A DNA stretch of 19,195 bases from assembly GCA_019677205.1 (NCBI GenBank), contig JAAMXY010004448.1, positions 1 through 19,195 of the forward strand, given 5' to 3'. Shown piece after piece: positions 18,280-19,195 of the stretch. A program made the position numbers and the translations under genes. The notes below the pieces were generated by a model. That model made no database searches. It saw nothing but the letters and a program-made list of their open reading frames with translations, and was not told the origin of the DNA. Positions within the stretch are counted from its first letter, which is position 1; the number at the start of each line of letters is the position of its first letter. This stretch comes from Pinguiococcus pyrenoidosus (taxonomy: Eukaryota; Sar; Pinguiophyceae; Pinguiochrysidales; Pinguiochrysidaceae).

Positions 18280-19195
18280 ATGAGGAAGGGATTTGAGACA
18301 TTCGCGGCGCGACCGTTTGAACGGCAACGGAAGCAGAAAGATCCTGACAAAGAAGAAAGAGCGGCCTCCGGCTCTCCGGCAGAATCTCGTGGGCCTTCGA
18401 GTCAGCTCCTTCGGCGCACGCATCGAAGGGGCGACTCGGTCGAGGGCAGAATGGCGGCAGTTCGTGATCGATGCGTCAACGCGGCGCTCTCGCGGGAAGC
18501 GTGGTGCAGATCGTGCCGCGCGGGCTGGGCGCGGTCTCTTCCGCTGGTCCGCTACAAGGCCTGCGAAGGAGTTGGCAAGGTCGGCAAGAAGCGATGGCTT
18601 CTGCAGCTTCTGCACATGAAGGAGCTAGCCAACAAGATACAGAAGAGACCCGCTGCCGAGATGAACGACGGGAACGAAGAAGGCTTTGGAGGCAATCGCT
18701 CGCCAGCCAAGAGACCAAAACTCGGGGCCTCGGAGGACTGCGCTCCGGAGGTAGAGCAAAGCGCAAGTGCCAATGGCCTTGAAGAAGAGCGCAGCAATGA
18801 CAGGGAAGAAGCATCGTCGGGCGAAGGCGTTGAAGATGGCCGTAGCCATGGCAGCGATGCTATCGCGTCGGCCAAGGCACCTCCCAGGGCGATCGAAGGC
18901 ATTGCGAAAGTGCCAGAGGGCTCTCCGGCAACGCCAACGGACGACGCCGGCTCTCCAAAAGGCTCCGTGGCGGAGGCCGAGGAATATGCGGAGCTCACTG
19001 AGAGCAGTCCACGGGAGCTGTCCGTGGAGCGAGCCAACGGCGAGGATGCGGAGGGGGGCATGGTCGAGCACAGCGAGGCAAGCGACTCTCAGGTACCGGA
19101 TGGGACGGGGCTGCTGTTGGAGGACAACCAGGAGACTGTGGAAGAGTTGGCGGCCAGCGCAGCATCGACGGACATGACCGCAGCACTTGCCGAGC
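18280..19195 (+). CDS. Acidic low-complexity protein, 5' part, unrecognised
   Basis: A frame opened by an ATG at 18280, just after two in-frame stops, stays open for 305 codons to the end of the window. I do not recognise the product. Its first about 120 residues are basic, including GVGKVGKKRWLLQLLHMKEL (about 101-120), then a likely nuclear signal, SPAKRPKL, at about 141-148. From there to the edge it is acidic, rich in Glu, Ala, Ser and Asp, and probably disordered, with SP dipeptides (EGSPATP, AGSPKGS). The role is inferred to be nuclear or regulatory. Starts at 18451 or 18616 are also possible, and the Cys/Arg/Trp-rich stretch at about residues 73-85 may be an unspliced intron or UTR, so the N-terminus is uncertain. 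Confidence 0.55.
   Translation, partial: MRKGFETFAARPFERQRKQKDPDKEERAASGSPAESRGPSSQLLRRTHRRGDSVEGRMAAVRDRCVNAALSREAWCRSCRAGWARSLPLVRYKACEGVGKVGKKRWLLQLLHMKELANKIQKRPAAEMNDGNEEGFGGNRSPAKRPKLGASEDCAPEVEQSASANGLEEERSNDREEASSGEGVEDGRSHGSDAIASAKAPPRAIEGIAKVPEGSPATPTDDAGSPKGSVAEAEEYAELTESSPRELSVERANGEDAEGGMVEHSEASDSQVPDGTGLLLEDNQETVEELAASAASTDMTAALAE

Overview
The window is nuclear DNA of a eukaryote with a compact, GC-rich genome. Seven of the nine genes show clear protein signatures. I could place 19 introns by joining reading frames; all are GT..AG, short (about 58-188 nt) and phase-consistent. The mix of genes suggests a unicellular, possibly plastid-bearing protist (for example a secondary alga) rather than an animal, fungus or land plant: a plastid-type nickel/UreH-like transporter, a plant-like D-lactate dehydrogenase, a Ragulator-like subunit and a giant multi-LIM protein. 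I cannot name the species.

Layout, left to right, with strands alternating at every gene: (1) 3' part of a UreH/nickel-transporter-like membrane protein (+, runs off the left edge); (2) mitochondrial D-lactate dehydrogenase (-, four exons); (3) translation termination factor eRF1 (+, two exons); (4) succinate dehydrogenase cytochrome b subunit SDHC (-, two exons); (5) PIG-X, the stabilising subunit of GPI mannosyltransferase I (+, one exon); (6) a protein of about 1,750 residues with a PH/TH1-like N-terminus, a neurobeachin-type helical region and eight LIM domains (-, eleven exons); (7) a 972-residue PDZ-like/coiled-coil protein (+, one exon); (8) a 90-residue LAMTOR4-like Ragulator subunit (-, three small exons); (9) the 5' part of an unrecognised acidic, probably nuclear protein (+, runs off the right edge).

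Every neighbouring pair is therefore either convergent (752/1049, 4867/5107, 7045/7128, 17429/17639; gaps 82-296 bp) or divergent (2949/3372, 5677/6239, 13209/14511, 18054/18280; gaps 225-1301 bp). The four divergent gaps are where promoters must lie. The most distinctive is the D-LDH/eRF1 gap, which holds a strongly AT-rich island of about 95 bp and a cluster of four GCGACAC half-sites. The genes do not form one pathway. They are mostly housekeeping genes (translation, respiration, GPI anchors, lysosomal/TOR signalling), with a divergent pair of large, probably cytoskeletal or scaffold proteins in the middle. No RNA gene, mobile element, CRISPR array or virus-like gene was recognised.
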